From the NCBI GenBank assembly GCA_016872195.1, contig VHAT01000002.1, positions 1 through 64,000 on the forward strand: 64,000 nucleotides of DNA. The letters run 5' to 3'. This DNA is from Sphingomonadales bacterium. Lineage in GTDB: Bacteria > Bacteroidota > Bacteroidia > Chitinophagales > Chitinophagaceae. The notes under the pieces were generated by a model. That model was not told the origin of the DNA and made no database searches. It saw nothing but the letters and a program-made list of their open reading frames with translations. Shown piece after piece: positions 47,779 to 57,675 of this stretch (positions are counted from its first letter, which is position 1; each line of letters begins with the position of its first letter). The translations under genes and the position numbers were made by a program.

Positions 47779-49941
47779 TCAGGCATTTTCCTCAGGCCCT
47801 TGCTGATCGGGTCTAGGGATCAACGCTTTGCGGGAAAGCTTGAACTTACCGGATTTAGGATCGGTGCCGATCAACTTCACCTTCATGGCATCTCCCTCTT
47901 TGACCAGCCCGTCGAGTGTTTCCAGTCGTTTCCAGCTGACCTCACTGATATGGACCAATCCCTGTTTACCAGGTAAAAATTCTACGAAAGCACCAAAGGG
48001 CATAATCGATTTAACGACAGCATCGTATGTGTCACCGATCTGAGGAACAGCTACTATTCCTTTAATCCACGAAACGGCTTTTTCAACACCCTCTTTGTTG
48101 ACACTGAATATGCTCACTTCTCCTCTATTGTTGATCTCTTCAAGCGTAATGGTGGTACCGGTCTCGCGTTGGATCTCTTGGATCACTTTACCACCGGGCC
48201 CAATGACAGCACCAATGAACTCTTTGTCGATAAAGAGTTTCACCATGCGGGGGGCATGCGGCTTCACTTCTTCTCTAGAAGCGGGGATACAGTTGTACAT
48301 AGCATCCAAGATGTGCAAACGACCGCGACGAGCCTGATCGAGTGCTTTGCGCATGACCTCCATCTTAAGACCATCTACCTTAATATCCATTTGTACGCCG
48401 CATATTCCGTCGCGTGTACCCGTTACTTTAAAGTCCATATCACCCAAGTGATCCTCATCCCCTAAGATATCGGTTAAGATAGCATACTTGTCGCCTTTGG
48501 TAATCAGTCCCATGGCTACACCGGATACGTGCTTAGGAGTACCCACACCGGCATCCATCAAAGCCAAAGAACCGGCGCAGACAGTAGCCATCGAAGAAGA
48601 ACCATTTGACTCTAAAATATCACTGACCACCCGAACCGTATAGGGAAAGTCGCCAGATGGCATCATCTGCTTCAATGAGCGTTGTGCTAAGTTTCCATGT
48701 CCCACTTCTCGGCGGCTCTGTCCACGCATCATCTTTACCTCACCGGTAGAAAACGGAGGGAAATTATAGTGGAGATAAAATTTTGAGTCAACGGATTTGG
48801 CTGCGCTCTCGACCAAGAGCTCATCCATGGGCGTACCTAACGTAACGGTAGTAAGCGATTGGGTCTCCCCTCGTGTAAACAATGAGGAACCATGGGGAGA
48901 AGGCAATACGTCTACTTCCATATCGAGCGGGCGAACGGTTTCGAGGTCGCGTCCATCTAGTCGCACTTTTTCGTTTACTATCATGTCTCTGACCACATCG
49001 TACTGAAGGTCGCCGTAGTAAGTAGAGGCCAACTTCTTGGTAAGATCAGGTAAGCTCTCCGTATCGGAGAGACCAGCTTCTTTTTTCAGATAGCTCATCA
49101 ACTCGGTCTTGATGGCATCAAAGCGATCGGAGCGTTCGTGCTTGCTATGACGACCCTTCGCCACTTCGTATACTTTTGGCTGGGCAAATGCATATACCTT
49201 TTGCTTCAAGGCCTCGTCAGAAGCCGGCTTGGTGTAATCTCTTTTTGAGGTAACACCCGCGAGTTGTCTTAATTCATGCTGTGCCTTTACTTGGACGCGT
49301 ATGGCATCATGGGCCAGCTCAAGCACTTTACAAAGATCTTCTTCGCTACACTCCTTAGCTTCTCCTTCTACCATCATCAAATTCTTCTCCGTGGCAGCCA
49401 CAATAAAGTCCATATCGGATTTTTCCATTTGACTGCGCGTCGGGTTGATAATGAAAGAACCCTCTACTCGAGATACGCGCACCTCCGAGATAATCTCTTT
49501 GATGGGAATATCAGATACGGCCAAGGCGGCAGAAGCAGCCAAACAGGCCAATGCATCTGGCATGATCTCAGGATCGCTGGAAATAAGAGTAACCAATACC
49601 TGCACATCACAGAAGTAATCTTCGGGGAACAAGGGACGAAGAGCGCGATCGATCAAGCGGCTGGTCAACACCTCATAATCATTGAGCTTGGCCTCGCGCT
49701 TAAAGAACGATCCGGGAATACGGCCGGCGGCAGCAAATTTTTCCTGATAGTCTACTGTCAGGGGAAAAAAGCTTTGCCCTTCTTTGGGCTCGCGGTTAGC
49801 CACTACCGTGGCCAGTAGCATACAATTACCGATAGATACGGTAACGGCACCATCGGCCTGGCGAGCCAAGCGTCCGGTTTCAATAGTAACGATACGGCCT
49901 TGACCGATATCGAACTGTTTACGAATAGGTTGTTGTAACAT
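47779..49941 (-). CDS. pnp: Polyribonucleotide nucleotidyltransferase
   Basis: 720 aa; two RNase PH domains, KH (FIGAVIGPGGKVIQEIQRETGTTI), S1 (AVVKSIMPFGAFVEFLPGKQGLVHISEVSW). Confidence 0.97.
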   Translation of the reverse strand: MLQQPIRKQFDIGQGRIVTIETGRLARQADGAVTVSIGNCMLLATVVANREPKEGQSFFPLTVDYQEKFAAAGRIPGSFFKREAKLNDYEVLTSRLIDRALRPLFPEDYFCDVQVLVTLISSDPEIMPDALACLAASAALAVSDIPIKEIISEVRVSRVEGSFIINPTRSQMEKSDMDFIVAATEKNLMMVEGEAKECSEEDLCKVLELAHDAIRVQVKAQHELRQLAGVTSKRDYTKPASDEALKQKVYAFAQPKVYEVAKGRHSKHERSDRFDAIKTELMSYLKKEAGLSDTESLPDLTKKLASTYYGDLQYDVVRDMIVNEKVRLDGRDLETVRPLDMEVDVLPSPHGSSLFTRGETQSLTTVTLGTPMDELLVESAAKSVDSKFYLHYNFPPFSTGEVKMMRGQSRREVGHGNLAQRSLKQMMPSGDFPYTVRVVSDILESNGSSSMATVCAGSLALMDAGVGTPKHVSGVAMGLITKGDKYAILTDILGDEDHLGDMDFKVTGTRDGICGVQMDIKVDGLKMEVMRKALDQARRGRLHILDAMYNCIPASREEVKPHAPRMVKLFIDKEFIGAVIGPGGKVIQEIQRETGTTITLEEINNRGEVSIFSVNKEGVEKAVSWIKGIVAVPQIGDTYDAVVKSIMPFGAFVEFLPGKQGLVHISEVSWKRLETLDGLVKEGDAMKVKLIGTDPKSGKFKLSRKALIPRPDQQGPEENA

Positions 49942-50070
49942 ATACGATTTTTAGGAGACGACGTCTCAGTTATAAAAAGTAAAAGGGAAAAGGAATCCGC
50001 AGCAAGAATTACATTCACCTCGATCAAGACGATCGAACGAAAAATTGATCACTACGAAAAAACCAGTAAA

Positions 50071-50340
50071 TTATTTTCTGATTCCCAACTGCTCGATCAG
50101 CTTACGATAACCGCTAAGGTTATGCTTTTGCAGGTAGTTCAGAAGACGTTTACGCTTACCGACCAGTTGCATAAGGCCCCGGTGAGTAGAGAAGTCTTTC
50201 TTGTTGGTCTGAAGATGATCGCTGATCTGGCTGATCCGCTCGGTGAGCAGAGCGATCTGTCCCTCGATGGAACCGGTATTCTTGGCCGTACCGGCATACT
50301 GAGAGATGATAGTGGCTTTTTTTTCTTTTGCTAGAGGCAT
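50071..50340 (-). CDS. rpsO: 30S ribosomal protein S15
   Basis: GSIEGQIALLTERISQISDHLQTNKKDFSTHRGLMQLVGKRKRLLNYL. Confidence 0.98.
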   Translation of the reverse strand: MPLAKEKKATIISQYAGTAKNTGSIEGQIALLTERISQISDHLQTNKKDFSTHRGLMQLVGKRKRLLNYLQKHNLSGYRKLIEQLGIRK

Positions 50341-50394
50341 CTTGTTGATTTTTAATTTTTCATCCGATTATCTGATTCATCCGACATCAGGGCG

Positions 50395-50402
50395 CAAAGC
50401 TA
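50395..50402 (-). promoter_or_regulatory. TAnnTTTG -7 box (TAGCTTTG) for rpsO
   Basis: Exact motif with TTG 19 nt upstream (ccTTG-N19-TAGCTTTG); 54 nt before ATG 50340. Confidence 0.65.
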
Positions 50403-50487
50403 TGCAAACTAGTCGAAATAGCAAGGTTTTAGGAGCTATTTTTTTGAATTTTAGGGCCTGTTTACCCTTGATTATCAGCCGATAGCT

Positions 50488-50495
50488 TAGTTTTG
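50488..50495 (+). promoter_or_regulatory. TAnnTTTG -7 box (TAGTTTTG) for miaE
   Basis: Exact motif; 6 nt before ATG 50502. Confidence 0.55.
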
Positions 50496-50501
50496 GGGGT
50501 G

Positions 50502-51107
50502 ATGCTTTCTTCTGATACGAAAACCATTTTGCGCTTACAATTGCCAACGGATCCCCGTTGGGTCAATCTGGCTGCCCTATCGCTCGAAGATATCCTGACC
50601 GATCATGCGTATTGCGAGCAAAAGGCAGCAACCACTTGTATATCCCTGATCCAACGTTACTCCGGCTATGAAATGATCGTAGAGGAATTGTCCCCTATCG
50701 TTACAGAAGAATGGGGCCATTTTAGGGCGGTGCTGGCCGAATTGAAAAAAAGAGGATTGAAGTTGGGCAAACAACGAAAAGACCTTTATGTAAACGCGCT
50801 ACTCGACTTTCAACAAAAAGGAGGCGATCTGGAGGGCAGGATGCTCGATCAATTATTGACAATGGCCCTAATTGAAGCGCGCAGTTGCGAGCGGTTTAAA
50901 CGACTCAGCGAGGGGCTCGAAGATGCCTATCTTCGAAAATTCTATCGAAAATTCATGGAGAGCGAGGCAGGTCACTACACCTTATTCATCAAATTGGCCG
51001 ATCATTACATCGATAAGCAAATAGTGAGAAAAAGGTGGAAGGAATGGCTTCAGCATGAATCTACGGTGATCGCCTCATTGGAAGTTCGAGGAGATCGCAT
51101 ACACTAA
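50502..51107 (+). CDS. miaE: tRNA-(ms[2]io[6]A)-hydroxylase
   Basis: DHAYCEQKAATTCISLI, EEWGHFRAVLAELKKRG, EARSCERFKRLSEGL...ESEAGHYTLF di-iron ligand pattern; ATG 50502 preferred over TTG 50493. Confidence 0.9.
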   Translation: MLSSDTKTILRLQLPTDPRWVNLAALSLEDILTDHAYCEQKAATTCISLIQRYSGYEMIVEELSPIVTEEWGHFRAVLAELKKRGLKLGKQRKDLYVNALLDFQQKGGDLEGRMLDQLLTMALIEARSCERFKRLSEGLEDAYLRKFYRKFMESEAGHYTLFIKLADHYIDKQIVRKRWKEWLQHESTVIASLEVRGDRIH

Positions 51108-51108
51108 T

Positions 51109-52176
51109 ATGAACAGCCCACTTATTACCGAGGCCATTGAGGCCCTATTGGGTACGTCTAAACAGATACCCTATACCCGTATCAGCGATGGACTGATCAA
51201 CTACTCGTTTTACATAGCGCATCCAGCGGGCCAACGTTTTTTTTTACAACAGATCAACAAAACTGTTTTTACCCAGCCAGAACACATCATCGGTAATCTG
51301 CAATTGATCTACCAGGCCTTGCAAGATCGAAATTCCGCAGCCCTGATAGCCAAGCCTATTTCATTTTTGAATGGCCATTCAGTTTTCTGCGATTCTTCGG
51401 GTGAATATTGGCGTGCTGCCGATCATATTGCCTCCAAAACCTTTCACCAAGCTGAGTATCCCGATCAAATAAAGCAAGCTGTAAAAAGTTTTGCTGATTT
51501 TACCAGGACCCTCTCCGATCTGGATGTGCGCTTGCTGCAGCCTACCTTGGTTGGTTTTCATGATCTCTCCTTACGCTATGATCAATTTTTAGTAGCCATC
51601 GAACAAGGTCTTCCCGAGCGCATTCGCGAGTCAGAAGCCCTGATCGAGGCCCTGCTGCATCGCGAGAACTATGTTACGCTCTATAAAGAGATCAGTAATT
51701 CCCCGCAGGATTTTAAACAAAGAGTAATGCATCACGATGCGAAACTCAGCAACTTGCTCTTTGATCAGGCAGGAAAAAAAGTATTAGCGATCGCCGATCT
51801 GGATACCACTATGCCTGGCTATTTCTTTTCAGACCTGGGTGACATGATCCGATCGATGGTAGCTTCTTGCGACGAAAATAGCGGAAACTCCAAAAAGGTT
51901 AATGCCATACCGGCATCGTATGAAATGCTCTACCAAAACTACGTACTTACCCTGCAAGATCAATGGACCCGGGCAGAGCAGTCCTTACTACATAGCGCAG
52001 GATTGTTGATGATCTACATGCAGTCTCTTCGCTTTATAACGGATCATTTGAATGGTGATCTGTATTATCAACTTCAAAGACCGGGACAAAATAAAGAGAG
52101 AGCCCTCCATCAATACGACTTACTTTGCTCGCTAGAAGAATTGCTTAAAGGGAAATACCAATTTAGTCTTCGCTAA
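51109..52176 (+). CDS. Aminoglycoside phosphotransferase / N-acetylhexosamine-kinase-like protein
   Basis: APH-fold: GLINYSFYI, HHDAKLSNLLFDQAGKKVLAIADLDTTMPGYFFSDLGDMIRS. Confidence 0.82.
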   Translation: MNSPLITEAIEALLGTSKQIPYTRISDGLINYSFYIAHPAGQRFFLQQINKTVFTQPEHIIGNLQLIYQALQDRNSAALIAKPISFLNGHSVFCDSSGEYWRAADHIASKTFHQAEYPDQIKQAVKSFADFTRTLSDLDVRLLQPTLVGFHDLSLRYDQFLVAIEQGLPERIRESEALIEALLHRENYVTLYKEISNSPQDFKQRVMHHDAKLSNLLFDQAGKKVLAIADLDTTMPGYFFSDLGDMIRSMVASCDENSGNSKKVNAIPASYEMLYQNYVLTLQDQWTRAEQSLLHSAGLLMIYMQSLRFITDHLNGDLYYQLQRPGQNKERALHQYDLLCSLEELLKGKYQFSLR

Positions 52177-53189
52177 GCGTTGGAGGAGGTTGCATTTTTA
52201 AAGTAAGACAACTCTTGCTGCAGGTCAATTTCGGGAAACTGTCCTTGTAAGCTTTGCGCCAACGCATAATGCTGCTTTAAGAATTGAAGATGTTGCTGCG
52301 TGTTGGGCTGACGGGGTCTGTGACGCATGGCCATCACGAGTTTTTTGATCTGCTCTGCTATCGGTAAAGATTCCTGGCTAAGACAATGTTCCTTGAACTG
52401 TTCAAGGACATAGTTTGTGGCGGCAAAATTGGGATGGACAAGGTCGATATCATAAAAGCGATAATCACGTAGCACATCGACCACCAATTCGTAGGCTGGG
52501 AAATAATAAAAGGGAACTTGCTGCTCTTGAAGTTGCTGTAGGGCCTCGAACAGTCGGGCCTTACTTCGATTGTTCTCGACTAAACCGTCTCGACTATGCC
52601 GAACCGGACTGATGGTTACCACAATACGTGCTTGAGGACGTAACCGGTAAAAATTCAAAAAACTGTTCTTCAATAAGGATACGATCTCGGAAACCGAGAG
52701 CAATTCTTTACTGAACCAAGACTGCGGAGCGCGATGACAATTAGCCACCCCCTGCCCCACAAGATGCGATGCTTTTTCAGCCTCCTCAGTCAGTCGGTAA
52801 CAAAATGAAGATCCCAGTGTAACGATCAACCAATCGGCTTGTTCTATGAACTGGTGTGCTTGCTGCTGCGCTCTGTTGATGGCAAGAAGACATTGTTCTT
52901 TATCGGTGTTGGAAAAACGGGAGTGGTGGTCCCAACTATGCCAAGATTCTTGCCAAAAGAAAAGCTCCTCAGGGGCATATTTTTTTTTGTCTATGTATGA
53001 ATTGATAGCCTGACAAACGGCATCGGGACCAAATAAGATCCCATGTGGATTTTGCAAAACGGAAAATTTCAGTTCTTCCAGTCCTGAACCGATATGCTCG
53101 GTAAAGCAAGATCCGACCAGTAAAATACGCTCGCCATACGTGATTAGCTTATCGGGGCTCTTGATACTTATGGGAAGTTGCCATTGCAT
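52173..53189 (-). CDS. GSCFA domain-containing protein
   Basis: LLVGSCFTEHIG, NPHGILFGPDAVCQAI, VTLGSSFCYRL, ISPVRHSRDGL. Confidence 0.92.
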   Translation of the reverse strand: MQWQLPISIKSPDKLITYGERILLVGSCFTEHIGSGLEELKFSVLQNPHGILFGPDAVCQAINSYIDKKKYAPEELFFWQESWHSWDHHSRFSNTDKEQCLLAINRAQQQAHQFIEQADWLIVTLGSSFCYRLTEEAEKASHLVGQGVANCHRAPQSWFSKELLSVSEIVSLLKNSFLNFYRLRPQARIVVTISPVRHSRDGLVENNRSKARLFEALQQLQEQQVPFYYFPAYELVVDVLRDYRFYDIDLVHPNFAATNYVLEQFKEHCLSQESLPIAEQIKKLVMAMRHRPRQPNTQQHLQFLKQHYALAQSLQGQFPEIDLQQELSYFKNATSSNA

Positions 53190-53192
53190 CGC

Positions 53193-54056
53193 TTAGACAA
53201 ATAGTTTAGCCGCTAGGGCAGCACTTGCGACCAGTTCCTTTTTATTAATAGTAGTTACATACCCCTTTTGCTCTACCCATTCTGCCAGCCATTCCATATT
53301 CAGGTTACTCACCAAACTGTCTGCTGCCATGGGACACCCACCTACTCCCCCCAAGGCCGCATCAAAGCGGGTACATCCCGCTAATAAACCCGCCTCTACC
53401 TTTTGCTTCCAACCATTGGGAGCAGCATGTAAATGCAAGCCGGTCTCTATACCCGCAAATTCCTTTTTAAAGGCTTTGGTCAATTGAAATACCTGCTCGG
53501 GTGTGGCCAGGCCCACCGTATCGGCCAATGAAAAAATTGTAGCCCCTAACGGACTTAAACGATAGGCCCATTCCAACACTTCATCTTGGTGATAAGGATC
53601 TTGGTATGGATTTCCAAAGGCCATGGAAAGATATATGACTAGTTCTTTATTATGCGTATGGCAAGCTGCCGCGATCGAGACGACCGTATCAAGTGCTTGC
53701 TGACGTCCCGACCGGGTATTACGCTGTTGAAAGGTTTCTGAAACGGAAAAAGGGAAACCCAGATATTGTATACAAGGAAAGCTGATCGCCTCATTGGCTC
53801 CTCTTTCGTTGGCAACGATCACCAACGATTTAGTAACGGAATTATCAAAGGATAATTTACTTAACACGTCTGCGGTGTCCGCCATTTGAGGGATCGCTTT
53901 GGCCGATACAAAACTGCCCAGATCGAGCGTATCAAAGCCTACCCGCAAAAGAGATTGAATGTATCTGACCTTGTCGGCCGTGGCAATGGGATGGGGCCAG
54001 CCCTGCATGGCATCACGTGGACATTCAATAAGTTTTATAGAAGTCGATGCGCTCAT
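53193..54056 (-). CDS. Hydroxymethylglutaryl-CoA lyase-like protein
   Basis: HMGL-like: FDTLDLGSFVSAKAIPQMADT, ATIFSLADTVGLATPEQV, HLHAAPNGW, CTRFDAALGGVGGCPMA. Confidence 0.88.
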   Translation of the reverse strand: MSASTSIKLIECPRDAMQGWPHPIATADKVRYIQSLLRVGFDTLDLGSFVSAKAIPQMADTADVLSKLSFDNSVTKSLVIVANERGANEAISFPCIQYLGFPFSVSETFQQRNTRSGRQQALDTVVSIAAACHTHNKELVIYLSMAFGNPYQDPYHQDEVLEWAYRLSPLGATIFSLADTVGLATPEQVFQLTKAFKKEFAGIETGLHLHAAPNGWKQKVEAGLLAGCTRFDAALGGVGGCPMAADSLVSNLNMEWLAEWVEQKGYVTTINKKELVASAALAAKLFV

Positions 54057-54823
54057 AAAAGGCGTTGCTTCATGGCCTCGTACAAAACGATACCGGTGGC
54101 GACCGACACATTTAATGATTCAAATTGATTCTGCATGGGAATCGAAAAATGATCGTCGCATTGTTTTTGCAAAGCCGGATAGATCCCTTTGTCCTCGCTT
54201 CCCAACACGATCGCCACGGGTACGGTAAAATCAACCGAATACAAGGGCGTAGTAGCTCGCATGTCGGTAGCGAGCACTTTGATGCCATTAAGTTGTAACT
54301 CATCTACTGCCTTGAGAAGCGAGGGTACTCGACAAACCGGGATCTTTTCGAGGGCCCCCGCAGACGTAAGGATGGCATCTTCTTGCAAGGCACCCACTCC
54401 CCTTTCCGGGATGATCAGCGCATGCACACCGGTACAATAGGCTGTACGAGCGATTCCCCCAATATTGCGTATATCGGTAATACCATCCAGGAGTAAAAAT
54501 AGTGGCGACTGCCCGGCTTCAACAACTTGTGAGATCACATTTTGCAAATGGCAGTATTGTACTCTTGACTTCTGTGCCACACAACCTCCATGCGGACCGG
54601 CATTGAAGCTGTCGAGCTTGATGGCAGGTACATAAACGATGGGGACTCCACGATCGGAGGCCTGTTTACGAATAGAGGCCACAAGGACATCTTGCCATTT
54701 TGTATCCAGATAAATCCGATCGAGGGCAGGTCCTTGCTCCAGGGCCGCTAATACCGCCTGGGGGCCAATGACCAATGTGTTTTTCTTAGGACGAGGGGAC
54801 GATCTTCTAAATGACTTCACCAT
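54053..54823 (-). CDS. rlmB: 23S rRNA (guanosine-2'-O)-methyltransferase RlmB (SpoU family)
   Basis: LLDGITDIRNIGGIARTAYCTGVHALIIPERG, IVLGSEDKGIYPALQKQCDDHFSIPMQNQFESLNVSVATGIVLYE. Confidence 0.93.
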   Translation of the reverse strand: MVKSFRRSSPRPKKNTLVIGPQAVLAALEQGPALDRIYLDTKWQDVLVASIRKQASDRGVPIVYVPAIKLDSFNAGPHGGCVAQKSRVQYCHLQNVISQVVEAGQSPLFLLLDGITDIRNIGGIARTAYCTGVHALIIPERGVGALQEDAILTSAGALEKIPVCRVPSLLKAVDELQLNGIKVLATDMRATTPLYSVDFTVPVAIVLGSEDKGIYPALQKQCDDHFSIPMQNQFESLNVSVATGIVLYEAMKQRLL

Positions 54824-54834
54824 ACAAAGAAAGG

Positions 54835-54867
54835 AAAAAAAAGACCTGTCTCCATGGACAGGTCTTA
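54835..54867 (-). terminator. Intrinsic terminator after metK
   Basis: AAGACCTGTC-N6-GACAGGTCTT perfect dyad followed by T-run on minus strand. Confidence 0.85.
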
Positions 54868-54888
54868 AGTACTAAGAATTGATGCTCT

Positions 54889-56145
54889 TTATTTGATACC
54901 AAAAGCCTTTTTTACTTTGGCGACATAGTCGAGCTTTTCCCAGGTAAAGAGTTCCACTTTTCTTTTGACCTGCTTACCATCAGGGGCCGTAAAGACCTTT
55001 TCGATGGTTGATGGCGTACGTCCCATATGTCCATAGGCGGCCGTTTCGGAATACATAGGATTGCGCAATTTTAGACGCTGCTCAATAAAGTAAGGGCGCA
55101 TATCGAATACACCCTCTACGATCTTGCCGATCTGACCGTCCGTCAGATTTACCTTGGCGGTGCCATATGTATTGACATTGATACTGGTAGGTTTGGCAAC
55201 CCCGATAGCATACGAAACCTGTACCAAGACCTCATCAGCCACACCGGCTGCCACCAGGTTCTTGGCAATATGACGGGTAGCATAAGCAGCAGAGCGGTCA
55301 ACCTTTGAGGGATCTTTTCCGCTAAAGGCTCCACCGCCGTGAGCACCTTTTCCGCCATAGGTATCAACAATGATCTTGCGCCCCGTCAATCCGGTATCCC
55401 CATGCGGGCCACCGATCACGAATTTTCCGGTGGGGTTAATATGGTATTTGATGTCGCTATTGAAAAGCTTCGCATATTTTTTGTACTTGGCCTTAATGCG
55501 TGGGATCAAAATATTGATCACATCGTTCTTGATGCGCAGTAACATCTTAGACTCCGCGTCAAAATCATCATGCTGAGTTGAGATGACGATAGCATCGATA
55601 CGAACGGGTTGGTTATTATCATCGTACTCCAATGTTACCTGGCTCTTGGCATCAGGACGCAAATAAGGCATTTTGGAATTCTTCTCCCGGCGAATTGCAG
55701 CTAGTTCGATCAACAGGTTATGCGCCAAGTCCAATGCCAAAGGCATGTAGTGCTCGGTTTCGTTAGTTGCATAGCCGAACATCATGCCTTGATCGCCGGC
55801 CCCTTGATCTTCTTTCTTTTTTTTGTCAACGCCTTGGTTGATATCGGCTGATTGTTCATGAATAGCAGACAAAATACCACAACTATTGGCCTCGAACATG
55901 TATTCGCTCTTCGTATATCCGATCTTACGAATAACACCACGAGCAATCTCTTGAACATCGAGATAGGCTTTTGACTTTACCTCTCCGGCCAATACGACCT
56001 GACCTGTCGTAACCAGCGTTTCACAGGCTACTTTAGATTGGGGATCAAATGCCAAAAAATTATCGATCAAGGCATCGGATATTTGATCGGCCACCTTATC
56101 GGGATGGCCTTCACTTACGGATTCCGAGGTAAACAAATAAGGCAT
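54889..56145 (-). CDS. metK: S-adenosylmethionine synthase
   Basis: [62 protein letters not shown]. Confidence 0.98.
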   Translation of the reverse strand: MPYLFTSESVSEGHPDKVADQISDALIDNFLAFDPQSKVACETLVTTGQVVLAGEVKSKAYLDVQEIARGVIRKIGYTKSEYMFEANSCGILSAIHEQSADINQGVDKKKKEDQGAGDQGMMFGYATNETEHYMPLALDLAHNLLIELAAIRREKNSKMPYLRPDAKSQVTLEYDDNNQPVRIDAIVISTQHDDFDAESKMLLRIKNDVINILIPRIKAKYKKYAKLFNSDIKYHINPTGKFVIGGPHGDTGLTGRKIIVDTYGGKGAHGGGAFSGKDPSKVDRSAAYATRHIAKNLVAAGVADEVLVQVSYAIGVAKPTSINVNTYGTAKVNLTDGQIGKIVEGVFDMRPYFIEQRLKLRNPMYSETAAYGHMGRTPSTIEKVFTAPDGKQVKRKVELFTWEKLDYVAKVKKAFGIK

Positions 56146-56169
56146 AAAAAGTAGTTTTAATTAGGGTTA

Positions 56170-56177
56170 CAAAGATA
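56170..56177 (-). promoter_or_regulatory. TAnnTTTG -7 box (TATCTTTG) for metK
   Basis: Exact motif; 24 nt before ATG 56145. Confidence 0.6.
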
Positions 56178-56214
56178 AGGTACCCCCCGATTAAAAAAGA
56201 GAAACGAGCAACGA

Positions 56215-57675
56215 TTATAACTTGGAATAGACCACCCGCAGCCTTAATCTTTTGGCAGGATTTAGGAAATTACCGCCGGCGATCACGATCCGTCCGTATC
56301 CGACCTGATCGGATATCCCGATTAGGTTAACACGACGGAATTGAGAAGAGTAAGCATAGGTCCGAAGCGGGGCTTGTATACGAAGTGTAAAATTGGTAGA
56401 ATCGTTGGTGACGATACGCTGTACATAACGGGTAATATCGAAACGGTACGTACTATCCCTTAATAAAAGACCCCCAAACCGAGCATAATCGTAGCTAAAG
56501 GAGGTAAAATTATCCCTTGGGTTCATGTCAAAATCAAAAAGTCTGGCAGTATCGCCACGCTCATTGATGCGATCAAGGAAAAGAGCCTTGGGGTAGAAGA
56601 AAAAGGAGCGCTGCTCTGTCTCCAAGGGGGTCACCAATAACTCGGCCCGATGAATAACCGCATTTTGAAGGGTGTCTAGCCCTGGTATCCTGATGGTCGC
56701 ATAAGAACCCGGAGCAGATTGCAGGTACACCTTATCGTCATTGACCTGGTTATTGGCCAGGTACTGTGCGTAAGCACCTCCCGGTGTTCTATTAACCAAA
56801 TTGGCCTGTCCCCCTTTGGAATGATAGAATTCAGTAAGCGTGGTATCGATGGTCCCGTTCTTTTGTACCCGATAGTAAACGATCAATTTTGTCTTGATGT
56901 CGGAAGGCGAAAAGTACGTTAGCGCATTACCGCTATTATCGGACTTTACGGCAAGACCCCTAAAGGAGCAAAGAAACGAAGAGTCACTTCTGTATGCACC
57001 ATTGGAAGTTGTACTGGTATCGTAGTTGGCAAAACGGCTACCTAATTGCGAATTCAGGCGGATGCGAACAACACCAGCCAGTTTCGAGGTATCTCTTTTA
57101 CGGATAAAGGGGATGCTATCACTAAGCTGTTTTATTCGGTAGGTCTTTGACCCCAGCTCAGCTCCCCGTGTAGCAAAGGCGGACTGGTCATACCGATATA
57201 AAGAAGTGTCATTAAAACCCGATTGCTGATCGATCTCAAAGACTCGAAGCGTTTGAAAGCTATTGCTATCACCATAATATCCTTTGTAGGAAAGAGATAA
57301 GATGACCGAATCGATACCGACTACGGAGTCCTTCCGATAAAAAGGATAAAACATAGCCGTTGGGGGCAAAATGGTAAAGAAGGCATCGGCATGTGTCTTG
57401 CCGAATTCCCTATCATCATCAATATGACCAAGGGCCAGGTCGTCCGAATAGAAGACTTTATTGGAATCAGTGAAAAGAAAATTATTGGTGTTGGCCTCTA
57501 AAAAGGTCTGAAAGGTCCGAATATTATCAATTACCGGAAGCACATCGCCTCCCAGCTCGGTTGGGTCGTTGATTTTGGTGCAGCCAATAACACCCACAAG
57601 CAGGAATGCAAAGGAGCTAATCCATACTAACGTTGTTTTCCGGTGCAAGGATAGAAAAGAGGAATTTCGCATCAC
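56215..57675 (-). CDS. DUF4270 family lipoprotein
   Basis: Lipobox LLVGVIGC; CTKINDPTELGGDVLPVIDNI and Bacteroidota DUF4270 layout. Confidence 0.85.
   Translation of the reverse strand: MMRNSSFLSLHRKTTLVWISSFAFLLVGVIGCTKINDPTELGGDVLPVIDNIRTFQTFLEANTNNFLFTDSNKVFYSDDLALGHIDDDREFGKTHADAFFTILPPTAMFYPFYRKDSVVGIDSVILSLSYKGYYGDSNSFQTLRVFEIDQQSGFNDTSLYRYDQSAFATRGAELGSKTYRIKQLSDSIPFIRKRDTSKLAGVVRIRLNSQLGSRFANYDTSTTSNGAYRSDSSFLCSFRGLAVKSDNSGNALTYFSPSDIKTKLIVYYRVQKNGTIDTTLTEFYHSKGGQANLVNRTPGGAYAQYLANNQVNDDKVYLQSAPGSYATIRIPGLDTLQNAVIHRAELLVTPLETEQRSFFFYPKALFLDRINERGDTARLFDFDMNPRDNFTSFSYDYARFGGLLLRDSTYRFDITRYVQRIVTNDSTNFTLRIQAPLRTYAYSSQFRRVNLIGISDQVGYGRIVIAGGNFLNPAKRLRLRVVYSKL

Noticed and set aside
49276-49818. 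180-aa plus-strand ORF antisense to pnp
   Set aside because: Fully inside pnp RNase PH domain coding sequence; no independent support
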